Shown here: in pieces, positions 35,336 through 44,150 of the stretch
How positions within the stretch are numbered: the first letter of the stretch is position 1
Layout of the letters: every line of letters begins with the position of its first letter
From: an uncultured Clostridia bacterium
GTDB taxonomy: Bacteria > Bacillota > Clostridia > Christensenellales > Borkfalkiaceae
Direction: 5' to 3'
Assembly: GCA_944367045.1 (NCBI GenBank)
Contig: CALVWI010000009.1
Coordinates: forward strand, 16,056-80,055
DNA length: 64,000 nt
Position numbers and translations under genes: made by a program
Notes under the pieces: generated by a model
Database searches by the model: none
Seen by the model: only the letters and a program-made list of their open reading frames with translations
What the model was told of the DNA's origin: nothing

Positions 35336-35967
35336 ACGAGTTGAAGGCAGAGAGAACAAAGCGCGCCGTGAAGACGGCCGCCTATTGGGTGTGGTCGCTC
35401 ACGTGGGGCGGGGTGATGACGTGGCTCGGCACCCTCATCGCCCTTGCGCTGCTTGTGACGGGGCACAGACCCAAGCGCCTCGGGCCGAATGTCTACTTTG
35501 AGACGGGCACGGGCTGGGGCGGCATGGAGTACGGCGCATTCTTCTTCGTCGCGAAGGACGACTCACCGTCGACGCGCCTGCACGAGGCGGGGCACGGCAT
35601 TCAGAATTTGATCTTGGGGCCGTTCATGCCCTTCGTCGTGTGCATCCCGTCCGCCGTGCGCTATTGGATGCGGCGCTCTTCGTCGAATGGCGGAAAGAAG
35701 GCGTTCTCGGGCATTCTGACGGGCCTTATGGCGCTGCTTGGAGCTGCCTTTATCGTCCTCTCTGCCTTGGGCGGCGCGACGGGCGGGTATATCGCGTCGC
35801 TCGCCGTCGGAATTATTCTCATCGTCTATGCGGGGGCGCTTGCCCTGTGGCTGTTTGCCTTTGAAATTCCAAAATACGCGGGCGGTACGTATGTGCTGTA
35901 CGACAGCATCTGGTTCGAGGGTTCGGCGACCCGCCTCGGCGAAAAGTATTACAGCGCTCATACTTAA
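35332..35967 (+). CDS. Integral membrane protein with an HEAGH metalloprotease motif
   Basis: 211-residue membrane protein. After a first helix (about 24-44), LHEAGHGIQNLILGPFMPFVVCIPS presents an HExxH zinc motif; a downstream WFEGSATRLGEKYY segment supplies a glutamate that could be the third ligand. Similar HExxH...LGP...IPS membrane proteins exist in many bacteria without a known role. Its start overlaps the holin-like stop (ATGA), so the three genes form one unit. A protease role is inferred from the motif only. Confidence 0.7.
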   Translation: MNELKAERTKRAVKTAAYWVWSLTWGGVMTWLGTLIALALLVTGHRPKRLGPNVYFETGTGWGGMEYGAFFFVAKDDSPSTRLHEAGHGIQNLILGPFMPFVVCIPSAVRYWMRRSSSNGGKKAFSGILTGLMALLGAAFIVLSALGGATGGYIASLAVGIILIVYAGALALWLFAFEIPKYAGGTYVLYDSIWFEGSATRLGEKYYSAHT

Positions 35968-35993
35968 CGAATTTTGTGCTTTCATAGAGTGGA

Positions 35994-36025
35994 GGGCCGC
36001 GCGCGAAAACTTTCGCGCGCGGCCC
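35994..36025 (+). terminator. Long GC-rich hairpin after the HEAGH gene
   Basis: A 15-bp perfect stem, GGGCCGCGCGCGAAA with its complement and only two bases between, but with a short T run (CTTCG). Possibly a first terminator or a stability hairpin. Confidence 0.55.
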
Positions 36026-36034
36026 TTCGCATAT

Positions 36035-36083
36035 AGCGCAGCGGCGCACCCCGTTCGGGGTGCGCCGCTGCGCTCTTTAATTT
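36035..36083. terminator. Very long hairpin terminator, convergent genes
   Basis: An 18-bp perfect stem (AGCGCAGCGGCGCACCCC at 36035-36052, complement at 36057-36074) with loop GTTC, followed by CTTTAATTTTT on the plus strand. It separates the plus-strand membrane gene from the convergent acyl-CoA synthetase. Confidence 0.8.
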
Positions 36084-36103
36084 TTAAATATCCGAAATTG
36101 GGA

Positions 36104-37744
36104 TCAGGAACGGTTCTGTTCGTCGACGATGTTGTCGGCGTGGTACATCTTGCGAAGGAGCGGCTTTTCGATCTTGCCCGTGGCGTTTCTAGGTACCTTC
36201 GCGAAGATGATGCGGCGGGGACGCTTGTAGCGGGGGAGCTCCTTGCAGAACTCGTTGATCTCCTCCTCGGTGCAGTCGACGCCCTGCGGGGTCTCCACGA
36301 TGGCGCACGCGATCTCGCCGAGGCGCGGGTCGGGAAGGCCGATGACGGCGACGTCCTTGATCTTCGGGCACTTACTCATGAAGTTCTCGATCTCGACGGG
36401 ATACAAATTCTCGCCGCCCGAGACGATGACGTCCTTCTTCCGGTCGACGAGGTAGTAAAAGCCGTCCTCGTCCTGCCGCGCCATGTCGCCCGTCAACAGC
36501 CATTCGCCGCGCATGACCTCTTTGGTCGCTTCGGGGTTTCGGTAGTAGCACTTCATGATGCCGGGGCCCTTGAGGGAGAGTTCGCCCACTTCGCCCGGCT
36601 CCACTTCGGTGACGCCGTCCTCCTTGACGATGCGCGCCTGCCAGCCGTAACCGGGGATGCCGATGGCACCGACCTTATGCAGATTCCCGATGCCGAGGTG
36701 CACCGCGCCGGGGCCGATGGATTCCGAGAGGCCGTAGTTGGTGTCGTACGCCTGCCCGGGGAAGTAGGTCTGCCAGCGCTTGATGAGGCTCTGCGGCACG
36801 GGTTGTGCGCCGATGTGCATGAGGCGGAACTGGCGGATGTTGTAGTTGTTGAGCTTTAGTTCGCCGCTGTCCAGCTTCTCGAGGATGTCCTGCGCCCACG
36901 GCACGAGCAGCCACACGATGGTGCAGCGCTCGTTGGAGATGGCCTCCATGATGGTGAGGGGGGACGTCCCGCGAAGGAGGACCGCCTTGCTTGCGGACAT
37001 CAGGCTTCCCATCCAGTGCATCTTGGCGCCCGTGTGGTAGAGGGGCGGGATGAGGAGGAAGACGTCGTCGCGCGTCTGGCGGTGGTGGATGTACTCGACC
37101 TGCGCCGCGTGCATGAGCGAGCGGTGCGCGTGCAGAATGGCCTTGGGGAAGCCCGTCGTGCCGCTCGAGAAGTAGATGGCGGCGTCGTCCTCGTCGGAAA
37201 GCTCGATGTCGGGCTTCACGGAGGAATAGTTGTTGACCTGCTGGTCGTAGCTCTCCGCAAAGGTGGGCACCATCTGCCCGCCCACGAAGAGGAGGATGCG
37301 GCACTTTCCGATCTCGTCGGCGATCTCCTCGACACGGCCGATGAACTCGGGCCCGAAGAGGAGGATGTTGACCTCGGCCAAATCGACGCAGTAGCGGATC
37401 TCCTCCGCCGTATAGCGGTAGTTGAGGGGCACGGCGAGCGCGCCCGTCTTTAAGATGCCGAAGTAGATGGGCAGCCATTCAAGGCAGTTCATGAGGAGGA
37501 TACCCACCTTGTCGCCCTTCTTGATGCCGCGCGCAAGCAGCATGTTGGCGACGCGGTTGGCCTTCTCGTCAAAGACGCGCCAGGTGATCTCGCGGCGGTA
37601 GTGGCAGAGGGGGTTTCCCTCGACGAGGGCATACTCTCTCCACGTCCTTCTGCTCTTTTCCTGGATCTCGGGGTTGAGTTCGACGAGCGCGACGTCGTTG
37701 GGGTAGACCTGGGCGTTTCTCTCTAACAGTTGGGTGATTGGCAT
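36104..37744 (-). CDS. Acyl/aryl-CoA synthetase (AMP-forming)
   Basis: 546-residue cytoplasmic adenylate-forming ligase: acid + ATP + CoA to acyl-CoA + AMP. Core motifs are YFSSGTTGFPKA (P-loop), YGLSE, LTGDMARQDEDGFYYLVDRKKD and the C-terminal catalytic Lys in RNATGKIEKP. Length is standard. Last gene of a minus-strand cluster with paaK, iorB and iorA, so an aromatic or branched acid is a likelier substrate than a fatty acid; this is context only. A second CoA ligase (PaaK) lies immediately upstream, which suggests two different acids are handled. Confidence 0.9.
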   Translation of the reverse strand: MPITQLLERNAQVYPNDVALVELNPEIQEKSRRTWREYALVEGNPLCHYRREITWRVFDEKANRVANMLLARGIKKGDKVGILLMNCLEWLPIYFGILKTGALAVPLNYRYTAEEIRYCVDLAEVNILLFGPEFIGRVEEIADEIGKCRILLFVGGQMVPTFAESYDQQVNNYSSVKPDIELSDEDDAAIYFSSGTTGFPKAILHAHRSLMHAAQVEYIHHRQTRDDVFLLIPPLYHTGAKMHWMGSLMSASKAVLLRGTSPLTIMEAISNERCTIVWLLVPWAQDILEKLDSGELKLNNYNIRQFRLMHIGAQPVPQSLIKRWQTYFPGQAYDTNYGLSESIGPGAVHLGIGNLHKVGAIGIPGYGWQARIVKEDGVTEVEPGEVGELSLKGPGIMKCYYRNPEATKEVMRGEWLLTGDMARQDEDGFYYLVDRKKDVIVSGGENLYPVEIENFMSKCPKIKDVAVIGLPDPRLGEIACAIVETPQGVDCTEEEINEFCKELPRYKRPRRIIFAKVPRNATGKIEKPLLRKMYHADNIVDEQNRS

Positions 37745-37770
37745 GGAACTTCTTTTACCTCAAAAACCCT

Positions 37771-39069
37771 TTAGTAGAGTTTTCTCTTATCGATGACGCG
37801 CACTGCCTTGCCCTCGCTCCGGGTGATGGACTTGGGTTCGACGAGGTGCACGTTCGCGGTGATGCCGAGCATGGAACGAAGCGCCGAGACGAGCTTTCTC
37901 TCCGCCGACTTGACGGTGTCGAGGTCGCTTGCCATATCCGCCTTGCGCTCCACGTTGACGTCCAGCGTGTCGGTGTTGTTGACTCTGTCGACGAGGATCT
38001 GATAGTTGGGCTCATACCCGTGGTTCAAGAGCACGGTCTCGATCTGCGAGGGGAACACGTTGACGCCGCGGATGATGAGCATATCGTCGCTGCGGCCGAG
38101 AGGCTTGCTCATCTTGACGAGCGTTCTGCCGCACGAGCAGGGCTTTCTCGAGAGCACGCAGATGTCCTTGGTGCGGTAGCGGAGAAGGGGGAAGGCCTCC
38201 TTGTCGAGCGAGGTAAACACGAGCTCGCCCTTGCTTCCTTCGGGCAGCACTTCGCCCGTCTCGGGGTCGATGATCTCGGGGTAGAAGTGGTCCTCGCAGA
38301 TGTGCATGCCCGTCTGCTCCTCGCATTCGAACGAGACGCCGGGGCCGGAAATTTCCGTGAGGCCGTAGATGTCGTACGCCTTGATGCCGAGCTTCTTTTC
38401 AAGCTCCCGTCTCATCTCTTGCGTCCACGCCTCCGCCCCGAAGATGCCAGCGCGCAGTTTGATCTGATCGCGAAGGCCTTTCTCTTCGATGGCCTCTGCA
38501 AGGTACATCGCATACGAGGGGGTGCAGCAGAGGAAGGTCGCCTGCAAATCGACCATGAACTGAATTTGCCTGTCGGTATTGCCCGAGGACGTGGGAATGG
38601 TGAGGCAGCCCACCTTGTGCGAGCCGCCGTCAAGGCCCGGGCCGCCCGTGAAGAGGCCGTAGCCGTAGCTTACCTGCACGACGTCGGAGTTGTCGCCGCC
38701 CGCCGCAACGATGGCGCGCGCGCAGCACTCCTCCCAGATGTCCAAATCTTCCTGCGTATAGAAGGCGACGACGCGCTTGCCCGTTGTGCCCGAGGTGGAC
38801 TGGATGCGCACGCAGCGTTCGAGGGGCGTCGCGAGCAGGCCGTAGGGGTAGGCGATGCGAAGGTCCTCTTTGGTGAGGAAGGGGAGAAGATGAATGTCGT
38901 CGAGGCTCTTGATGTCCTCGGGCTTCACGCCCTTCTCCTCCATCTTCTTGCGGTAGTAGGGGACGTTGTCGTAGACGTGCTTCACTTGCTTCAAGAACTT
39001 CTCGTTCTGGAGCGCGCGCATTTCGTCGCGCGACATGGTCTCTTCATGCGGCTGATAGTACTTGTGCAT
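37771..39069 (-). CDS. paaK: Phenylacetate-CoA ligase
   Basis: 432-residue AMP-forming ligase of the PaaK family. N-terminal HEETMSRDEMRALQNEKFLKQ, P-loop SSTSGTTGKRV (with preceding IQ), YGLTEISGPGVSFEC, and the C-terminal LIIRGVNVFPSQIE are all typical. It activates phenylacetate or related aryl acetates (for example indoleacetate) to CoA thioesters. In anaerobes and methanogens paaK commonly sits next to iorAB, which interconverts arylpyruvate and arylacetyl-CoA; it may run in the biosynthetic or the catabolic direction. Confidence 0.93.
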   Translation of the reverse strand: MHKYYQPHEETMSRDEMRALQNEKFLKQVKHVYDNVPYYRKKMEEKGVKPEDIKSLDDIHLLPFLTKEDLRIAYPYGLLATPLERCVRIQSTSGTTGKRVVAFYTQEDLDIWEECCARAIVAAGGDNSDVVQVSYGYGLFTGGPGLDGGSHKVGCLTIPTSSGNTDRQIQFMVDLQATFLCCTPSYAMYLAEAIEEKGLRDQIKLRAGIFGAEAWTQEMRRELEKKLGIKAYDIYGLTEISGPGVSFECEEQTGMHICEDHFYPEIIDPETGEVLPEGSKGELVFTSLDKEAFPLLRYRTKDICVLSRKPCSCGRTLVKMSKPLGRSDDMLIIRGVNVFPSQIETVLLNHGYEPNYQILVDRVNNTDTLDVNVERKADMASDLDTVKSAERKLVSALRSMLGITANVHLVEPKSITRSEGKAVRVIDKRKLY

Positions 39070-39110
39070 GGGAACGTATTCTCTCCTTTTCTTGCCCTTA
39101 TCGTTGTTGT

Positions 39111-39692
39111 TTATTTTTGCTCGGAAGCTCTTCCGAGTTCAAATGCCTTCAAGTTGAGATCGATGAACTTCTTGGGCACGCACTCGCGCACGGCCTCACG
39201 CCAGTCCTCGACGTCGTAGTCGAAGTAGGAGGAAAGGCGGCCTAAAAGCACGATGTTGACGGCCTTCTCGCTGCCCGCCTCGCGCGCGAGGGAGAGGCAG
39301 TCAAAAGCGTCGATCTTGACGCCGAGGGAGGAAATTTTCTCCACGAGCCCCTCGGGGTACTGCGCAGCGCCCGTGATGACGGGCATGGGGTCGATGCGCT
39401 GCGTGTTGGTGACGATGACGCCGCCCTCTTTCAGATATTCCGTCCAGCGGGCAGCTTCCAAGAGCTCGAAGGAGACGATGAAGTCCGCCTCGCCCTTGTC
39501 GATGACGGGGGAGTACACTTTGTCGCCGTAGCGGACGTAAGTGACGACGCTGCCGCCGCGCTGGCTCATGCCGTGCACTTCGGAGACCTTCACGTCGTAC
39601 CCGTATTTGAGGAGCAGATGCCCCAACAGTTTGCTGGCGAGAAGGGAACCCTGTCCGCCCACGCCCACGATCATGATATTTTTCGTCTGCAT
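39111..39692 (-). CDS. iorB: Indolepyruvate:ferredoxin oxidoreductase, beta subunit
   Basis: 193-residue gamma-type domain subunit (GVGGQGSLLASKLLG near the N-terminus, EVHGMSQRGGSVVTYVRYG) that pairs with IorA. The complex oxidatively decarboxylates arylpyruvates to arylacetyl-CoA with reduction of ferredoxin, or runs in reverse. The stop of the upstream iorA is 10 bp away. Confidence 0.95.
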   Translation of the reverse strand: MQTKNIMIVGVGGQGSLLASKLLGHLLLKYGYDVKVSEVHGMSQRGGSVVTYVRYGDKVYSPVIDKGEADFIVSFELLEAARWTEYLKEGGVIVTNTQRIDPMPVITGAAQYPEGLVEKISSLGVKIDAFDCLSLAREAGSEKAVNIVLLGRLSSYFDYDVEDWREAVRECVPKKFIDLNLKAFELGRASEQK

Positions 39693-39702
39693 GATGACCT
39701 CC

Positions 39703-41433
39703 TTAAGCCTGAATGGCGCCGAACTTGCACAGTTCTTCGCACACGCCGCAGCCGACGCACTGGGTGCTGTCGATGACGGCTTTTCCGTCCCGCATGCTGA
39801 TGGCGGGGCAGCCCAGCTTCATGCACGCCTTGCAGCTTTTGCACTTGTCCGTCTCCACATGGAGCGGGGGCGCGTGCTTGACGTACTTCAAAAGGGCGCA
39901 GGGGCGGCGGCTGATGATGACGGACGCCTCGTCCGCTGCAAGCTCTTCCATGAGCACCTTCTCGGTGGAGGCCAAATCATACGGGTCGACGACGCGCACG
40001 CGGTTGAAGCCCATGGCGCGGCAGAGGGCCTCGAGGTCGATCTTGCCCGCGGGGTCTCCCTTGATGTTGTAGCCCGTCGTGGGGTTCTGCTGATGGCCCG
40101 TCATGCCGGTGATCGAGTTGTCGAGAATGATGCAGGTGGAGACGCTCTGATTGTAGGCGATGTTGGCAAGGCCGGTCATGCCCGAGTGCATGAAGGTACT
40201 GTCTCCGATGACGGCGACCGTCTTGTGTTCGCTCTCCTTGCCGAGGGCCTTGTTGAAGCCGTGGATGCCCGAGAGCGACGCGCCCATGCAGGTGGAGATG
40301 TCGAGGGCGTTGAGGGGAGCCGTCGCGCCAAGCGTGTAGCAGCCGATGTCGCCGAACACGGTGAGCTTGTGCTTTGCAAGGAGATAGAACATCCCCCTGT
40401 GCGGGCAGCCCGCGCACATGACGGGCGGGCGGGGCGGCACGGCGTCCTCGAGCTTCTTGCCCTGCGGAACGGGACGGCCGAAGGCGGCGGCGATGAGGTT
40501 CTGCGAGTACTCGTCCTCGAGGGGCAAAATGTCCTTGCCGATGACGCGAAGGCCGAGCTGCTTGCAGTAATTTTCGATGACGGGGTCGAGCTCCTCGACG
40601 ACGGCGAGCGCCTTCACCTTGGAGGCGAACTCCTTGATGAGCTTTTCGGGCAGGGGATGCACCATGCCGAGCTTTAAGACGCTTGTCGTCTCCCCGAACA
40701 CTTCCTTGACATACTGATAGGAGGTCGAAGAGGTGATGATGCCGAGCTCCGTCCCGCCCCATTCGATGCGGTTGAGAGGGGAGGTCTCCGCATATTCCTC
40801 GAGCGCTCTCATGCGCTTTTCGACGTCGTAGTGCCGCTTCTTGGCGTTGGCGGGCATCATGACGTTCTTCTGAATGTTCTTGACGTAGGGCTTGACGGCG
40901 GGAACGACGCGTTCGCCCGTCTCGACGACGCTCTGCGAGTGTGCGACGCGCGTGCACATCTTGATGATGACGGGCGTGTCGAACTGCTCGGAAATTTCAT
41001 AGGCGATCTTGGCGAAGGCGAGGGCCTCCGCGCTGTCCGAGGGCTCCAGCATGGGGAGCTTGGCGGCCTCCGCATAGTGGCGGGAGTCCTGCTCGTTCTG
41101 CGAGGAATGCATGCCCGCATCGTCCGCAACGCAGATGACCATGCCCGCATTGACGCCCGTATAGGCGATGGTGAAGAGGGGGTCCGCTGCGACGTTGAGG
41201 CCGACGTGCTTCATGCCGCAGAAACTGCGTTTGCCCGCCATGCACGCGCCGAACGCCGTCTCCATGGCGACTTTCTCGTTGGGCGCCCACTCCGAATACA
41301 CCTCGTCGAATTTCGCGAGCTCCTCCGTCACTTCCGTACTCGGCGTGCCGGGATAGGAGGAGGAGACGCAGCAACCCGCTTCGTAGAGGCCGCGCGCGAG
41401 CGCCGCATTGCCCAGCATCAGTTGTTTGCTCAT
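39703..41433 (-). CDS. iorA: Indolepyruvate:ferredoxin oxidoreductase, alpha subunit
   Basis: 576-residue thiamine-diphosphate enzyme subunit. The N-terminal pyrimidine-binding domain (SSYPGTPSTEVTEELA) and the central ThDP domain (GDIGCYTLGATAPL, GDSTFMHSGMTGLANIAYN) are complete. At the C-terminus CKSCKACMKLGCPAI and CVGCGVCEELCKFGAI provide ligands for two iron-sulfur clusters. It oxidises indolepyruvate, phenylpyruvate or hydroxyphenylpyruvate. With iorB, PaaK and a second CoA ligase it makes an aryl-acid module. Confidence 0.96.
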   Translation of the reverse strand: MSKQLMLGNAALARGLYEAGCCVSSSYPGTPSTEVTEELAKFDEVYSEWAPNEKVAMETAFGACMAGKRSFCGMKHVGLNVAADPLFTIAYTGVNAGMVICVADDAGMHSSQNEQDSRHYAEAAKLPMLEPSDSAEALAFAKIAYEISEQFDTPVIIKMCTRVAHSQSVVETGERVVPAVKPYVKNIQKNVMMPANAKKRHYDVEKRMRALEEYAETSPLNRIEWGGTELGIITSSTSYQYVKEVFGETTSVLKLGMVHPLPEKLIKEFASKVKALAVVEELDPVIENYCKQLGLRVIGKDILPLEDEYSQNLIAAAFGRPVPQGKKLEDAVPPRPPVMCAGCPHRGMFYLLAKHKLTVFGDIGCYTLGATAPLNALDISTCMGASLSGIHGFNKALGKESEHKTVAVIGDSTFMHSGMTGLANIAYNQSVSTCIILDNSITGMTGHQQNPTTGYNIKGDPAGKIDLEALCRAMGFNRVRVVDPYDLASTEKVLMEELAADEASVIISRRPCALLKYVKHAPPLHVETDKCKSCKACMKLGCPAISMRDGKAVIDSTQCVGCGVCEELCKFGAIQA

Positions 41434-41494
41434 AATGTTACTCCTTCATATATCTTGCCTTGCGCCCTCGGGCATGAGCCGTATAAGGGGCGGA

Positions 41495-42355
41495 TCAAAG
41501 TTCCAAAAGTTTTTTCGCGTTCCCGCCTAAGATGAGCGCCTTCTCCTCGTCCGTGAGGGGGCAGCTTTGAATGAGTTCGATCTGCTCCTTGTGCCCCGTC
41601 CACGGGCTGTCCGTGCCGAAGAGGACGCGCTCTGCGCCCATCTTTTTGACAAGGGCGGCAAACTTCTCCTTCGTGAGCTGTTTGACGCGGCTCTCCTTGG
41701 GGAAATCGTCCTGATAGGCGATGTCGCCGAGGGAGAAGGCGGTGTCGAAGAGAAGGTCGGTCTCCAGAAGGTAGTCCTCGACCTCCGACCAAAGCTGCCA
41801 GCCGCCCATGTGCGCGACGACGAGCTTTTGGGGCTTGACGGCCTCGTATAAAAGCCGCGTCTGACGGGGGGAGGCCCACTCGCCCGCGATGCCGATGTCG
41901 ATGCCTCCGTGAACGACGGTGATGAGCCCGAGCGATTCCGCCTCGCCCACGATGCGCTGATAGCGGATGTCGTTGAAGGCGACCTGCTGGTAGGCAGGGT
42001 GCAGCTTGACGCCCTTGAGGCCCAGCTCCTTGATGAGCTTAAGCTCTTCCTTATAGTTGGGGGTATCGGGGTGGATGCCGCCGAAAGAAAAGACGTGCGT
42101 TTTTTCCGTCTCCTCGTTGACGAGGGCGGCGGCACGGTTGATCTTCTCCGCCTTCAAGGGGTTGGTGACGACGGGCAGCACGACGGCGAGAGATATGCCC
42201 GCCTCTTTGATCCTTTGGGAGAGCCCCGAAACGGTGCCGTCCGAAAAGGCGCGGGTGTGGCTGCGGCCCTCGAGGGAGAGGATGGTCTTCTCCGCGATGG
42301 CGTCGGGGAAGGTGTGGGTGTGGAAGTCGATGATCTCGTAATTTTGCATAGTCAT
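41495..42355 (-). CDS. Amidohydrolase family 2 (ACMSD-like) metal-dependent hydrolase
   Basis: 286-residue TIM-barrel protein. Metal-site motifs IIDFHTHTFP (HxH), VVHGGIDIG, VVAHMGGW (His) and GTDSPW (Asp) mark the amidohydrolase-2 family, which includes decarboxylases and lactone or amide hydrolases acting on aromatic or cyclic substrates. First gene of the minus-strand operon leading into iorA, with a -10 box (TATAAT) at 42382-42377. An inner Met two codons downstream could also be the start. Substrate unknown. Confidence 0.85.
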   Translation of the reverse strand: MTMQNYEIIDFHTHTFPDAIAEKTILSLEGRSHTRAFSDGTVSGLSQRIKEAGISLAVVLPVVTNPLKAEKINRAAALVNEETEKTHVFSFGGIHPDTPNYKEELKLIKELGLKGVKLHPAYQQVAFNDIRYQRIVGEAESLGLITVVHGGIDIGIAGEWASPRQTRLLYEAVKPQKLVVAHMGGWQLWSEVEDYLLETDLLFDTAFSLGDIAYQDDFPKESRVKQLTKEKFAALVKKMGAERVLFGTDSPWTGHKEQIELIQSCPLTDEEKALILGGNAKKLLEL

Positions 42356-42466
42356 TTTTTACGCGCTTTTCCGTAAATTATATCACATTTTTTCACAAAG
42401 GGGAAATGTTTGCACGGCAAATATGCAAATTCGGACAAAAATTTTGCAAAGATTGCGTCATTTCGT

Positions 42467-42495
42467 TTGTAATTTTATGCGGTTTATGGTAATAT
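42467..42495 (+). promoter_or_regulatory. Promoter of the sodium:solute symporter gene
   Basis: TTGTAA at 42467-42472 and TAATAT at 42490-42495 with 17-bp spacing. The AT-rich 170-bp divergent region also holds the minus-strand -10 (TATAAT, 42382-42377) of the aryl-acid operon, for which no good -35 was found. Confidence 0.65.
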
Positions 42496-42527
42496 CAATG
42501 GGAAAATTTGCAAGATAAGGTGAGAAT

Positions 42528-44108
42528 ATGCAAATCGCTCTCTACATTGTCATGCTCGTCATCTTCTTCGGCATCATGATCGCCGTGGGCTTCATCTGCA
42601 GAAGAAAAGCGCGCTCCTCGGAGGGCTTCGTCCTCGGCGGCAGGAGCGTCGGGCCCTGGCTCACGGCCTTTGCATATGGCACGAGCTACTTCTCCGCCGT
42701 CGTGTTCGTAGGATACGCCGGGCAGTTCGGTTGGCGGTTCGGCCTCTCCTCGACATGGATCGGCCTCGGCAACGCCGCGCTCGGCTCTCTGCTTGCGTGG
42801 GTCGTCCTGGGGAGAAGGACGCGCGTCATGTCGCAGCATCTTTCGAGCTCGACGATGAGCGATTTCTTCGGCAAGCGGTATTTGAGCCCTGCCCTCAAGA
42901 TCGCCTCCGCCGTCATCATCTTCATCTTTTTGATCCCTTACACGGCGTCGCTCTACAACGGCCTCTCGCGCCTGTTTGCGATGGCGTTCCACATCGACTT
43001 CTGGATCTGCATCGTCATCATGGCGGTGCTGACGGCGGTGTACGTCGTCGCGGGCGGCTATACGGCGACGGCGGTCAACGACTTCATTCAGGGCATCATC
43101 ATGCTCGTGGGCATCGTCGCGGTCGTTGCGGCGGTCATCGTGAACGGCGGCGGCTGGGAGCAGATCATGACCGACCTCTCCCTCGTCTCCGATCCCACGG
43201 TCTCCGACCAGGCGGGCGTCTTCACCTCCTTCTTCGGACCTGACGTGCTCTCGCTCCTGTTTGTCGTCGTCCTGACGTCGCTCGGCACTTGGGGCCTCCC
43301 GCAGATGGTGCAGAAGTTCTACGCCATCAAGGACGAGAGCGCCATCAAGAAGGGGACGCTCATCTCGACGCTCTTCGCGGTCGTCGTCTCGGGCGGTTGC
43401 TATTTCTTGGGCGGCTTTTCGCGCCTCTATCCCGAGGCCTTCGCTTCGGGCGGGTACGACGCCATCATCCCCGCCATGATCGAACAGCTCTCGCCCTTCC
43501 TCATCGGGCTCGTCATCATCCTGGTGCTGTCCGCGTCCATGTCGACGCTCTCCTCGCTTGCGATGGCGTCCTCTGCGAGCCTCACCATCGATCTCATCTC
43601 GCCCATTGCGAGAAAGCGTCAAAAGCCGCTGACCGAGAAGAAGGAGGTGCTCATCATGCGCATCCTCATCGTGGTGTTCGTCGCCATCTCCGCGGTCATC
43701 GCCATCGTGCAGTACTATGACGGCATCAGCTTCATCGCGCAGATGATGGGCGTGTCGTGGGGCGCGCTCGCGGGTGCCTTCCTCGCGCCCTTCCTCTACG
43801 GTCTGTACTGGAAAAAGACGACGAAGGCCGCCTGCTGGTTCAGCTTCATCTTCGGCGTGGGGGTGATGGTCCTGTACCTCATCTACGATTTGGCCCTCCG
43901 CCCGTACTTCGCGCTGCCCGCCTTCCTCGATTCCTCGCTCAACTTGGGCTCGCTCGTCATGCTCCTGAATTTGGCGCTCGTGCCGCTCGTGAGCCTCATC
44001 ACCAAGAAGCCAGACATGGCCGAAGTGGACAAGATCTTCTCCTGTTACGACCGCACCATCACCGTGCATATGACGACCGCTCTCAACGAGGCCAACAAGA
44101 ATAAGTAA
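42528..44108 (+). CDS. Sodium:solute symporter (SSS family)
   Basis: 526-residue membrane protein with about 13 helices. The N-terminal region (EGFVLGGRSVGPWLTAFAYGTSYFSAVVFVGYAG) is characteristic of the SSS family, and WGLPQMVQKFYAIKDE is the usual cytoplasmic loop motif. Imports an organic solute with Na+. Divergence from the iorAB/paaK cluster suggests an aromatic or organic acid, but SSS substrate cannot be read from sequence. Ends at a bidirectional terminator. Confidence 0.93.
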   Translation: MQIALYIVMLVIFFGIMIAVGFICRRKARSSEGFVLGGRSVGPWLTAFAYGTSYFSAVVFVGYAGQFGWRFGLSSTWIGLGNAALGSLLAWVVLGRRTRVMSQHLSSSTMSDFFGKRYLSPALKIASAVIIFIFLIPYTASLYNGLSRLFAMAFHIDFWICIVIMAVLTAVYVVAGGYTATAVNDFIQGIIMLVGIVAVVAAVIVNGGGWEQIMTDLSLVSDPTVSDQAGVFTSFFGPDVLSLLFVVVLTSLGTWGLPQMVQKFYAIKDESAIKKGTLISTLFAVVVSGGCYFLGGFSRLYPEAFASGGYDAIIPAMIEQLSPFLIGLVIILVLSASMSTLSSLAMASSASLTIDLISPIARKRQKPLTEKKEVLIMRILIVVFVAISAVIAIVQYYDGISFIAQMMGVSWGALAGAFLAPFLYGLYWKKTTKAACWFSFIFGVGVMVLYLIYDLALRPYFALPAFLDSSLNLGSLVMLLNLALVPLVSLITKKPDMAEVDKIFSCYDRTITVHMTTALNEANKNK

Positions 44109-44120
44109 CTTCCGAAAACA

Positions 44121-44150
44121 AAAAGGACCTGCCGAATTGCAGGTCCTTTT
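44121..44150. terminator. Bidirectional terminator
   Basis: AAAAGGACCTGC (44121-44132) pairs with GCAGGTCCTTTT (44139-44150), with T or A tracts on both sides. Serves the symporter gene and the convergent chromate transporter pair. Confidence 0.9.

Noticed and set aside
34616-36083. A prophage
   Set aside because: Only holin-like genes are present; there is no integrase, capsid, tail, portal or attachment repeat within the window.
42495-44069. A 524-codon minus-strand frame extremely rich in Asp, Glu, His and Arg
   Set aside because: Antisense of the sodium symporter; composition is typical of the reverse complement of a hydrophobic gene.
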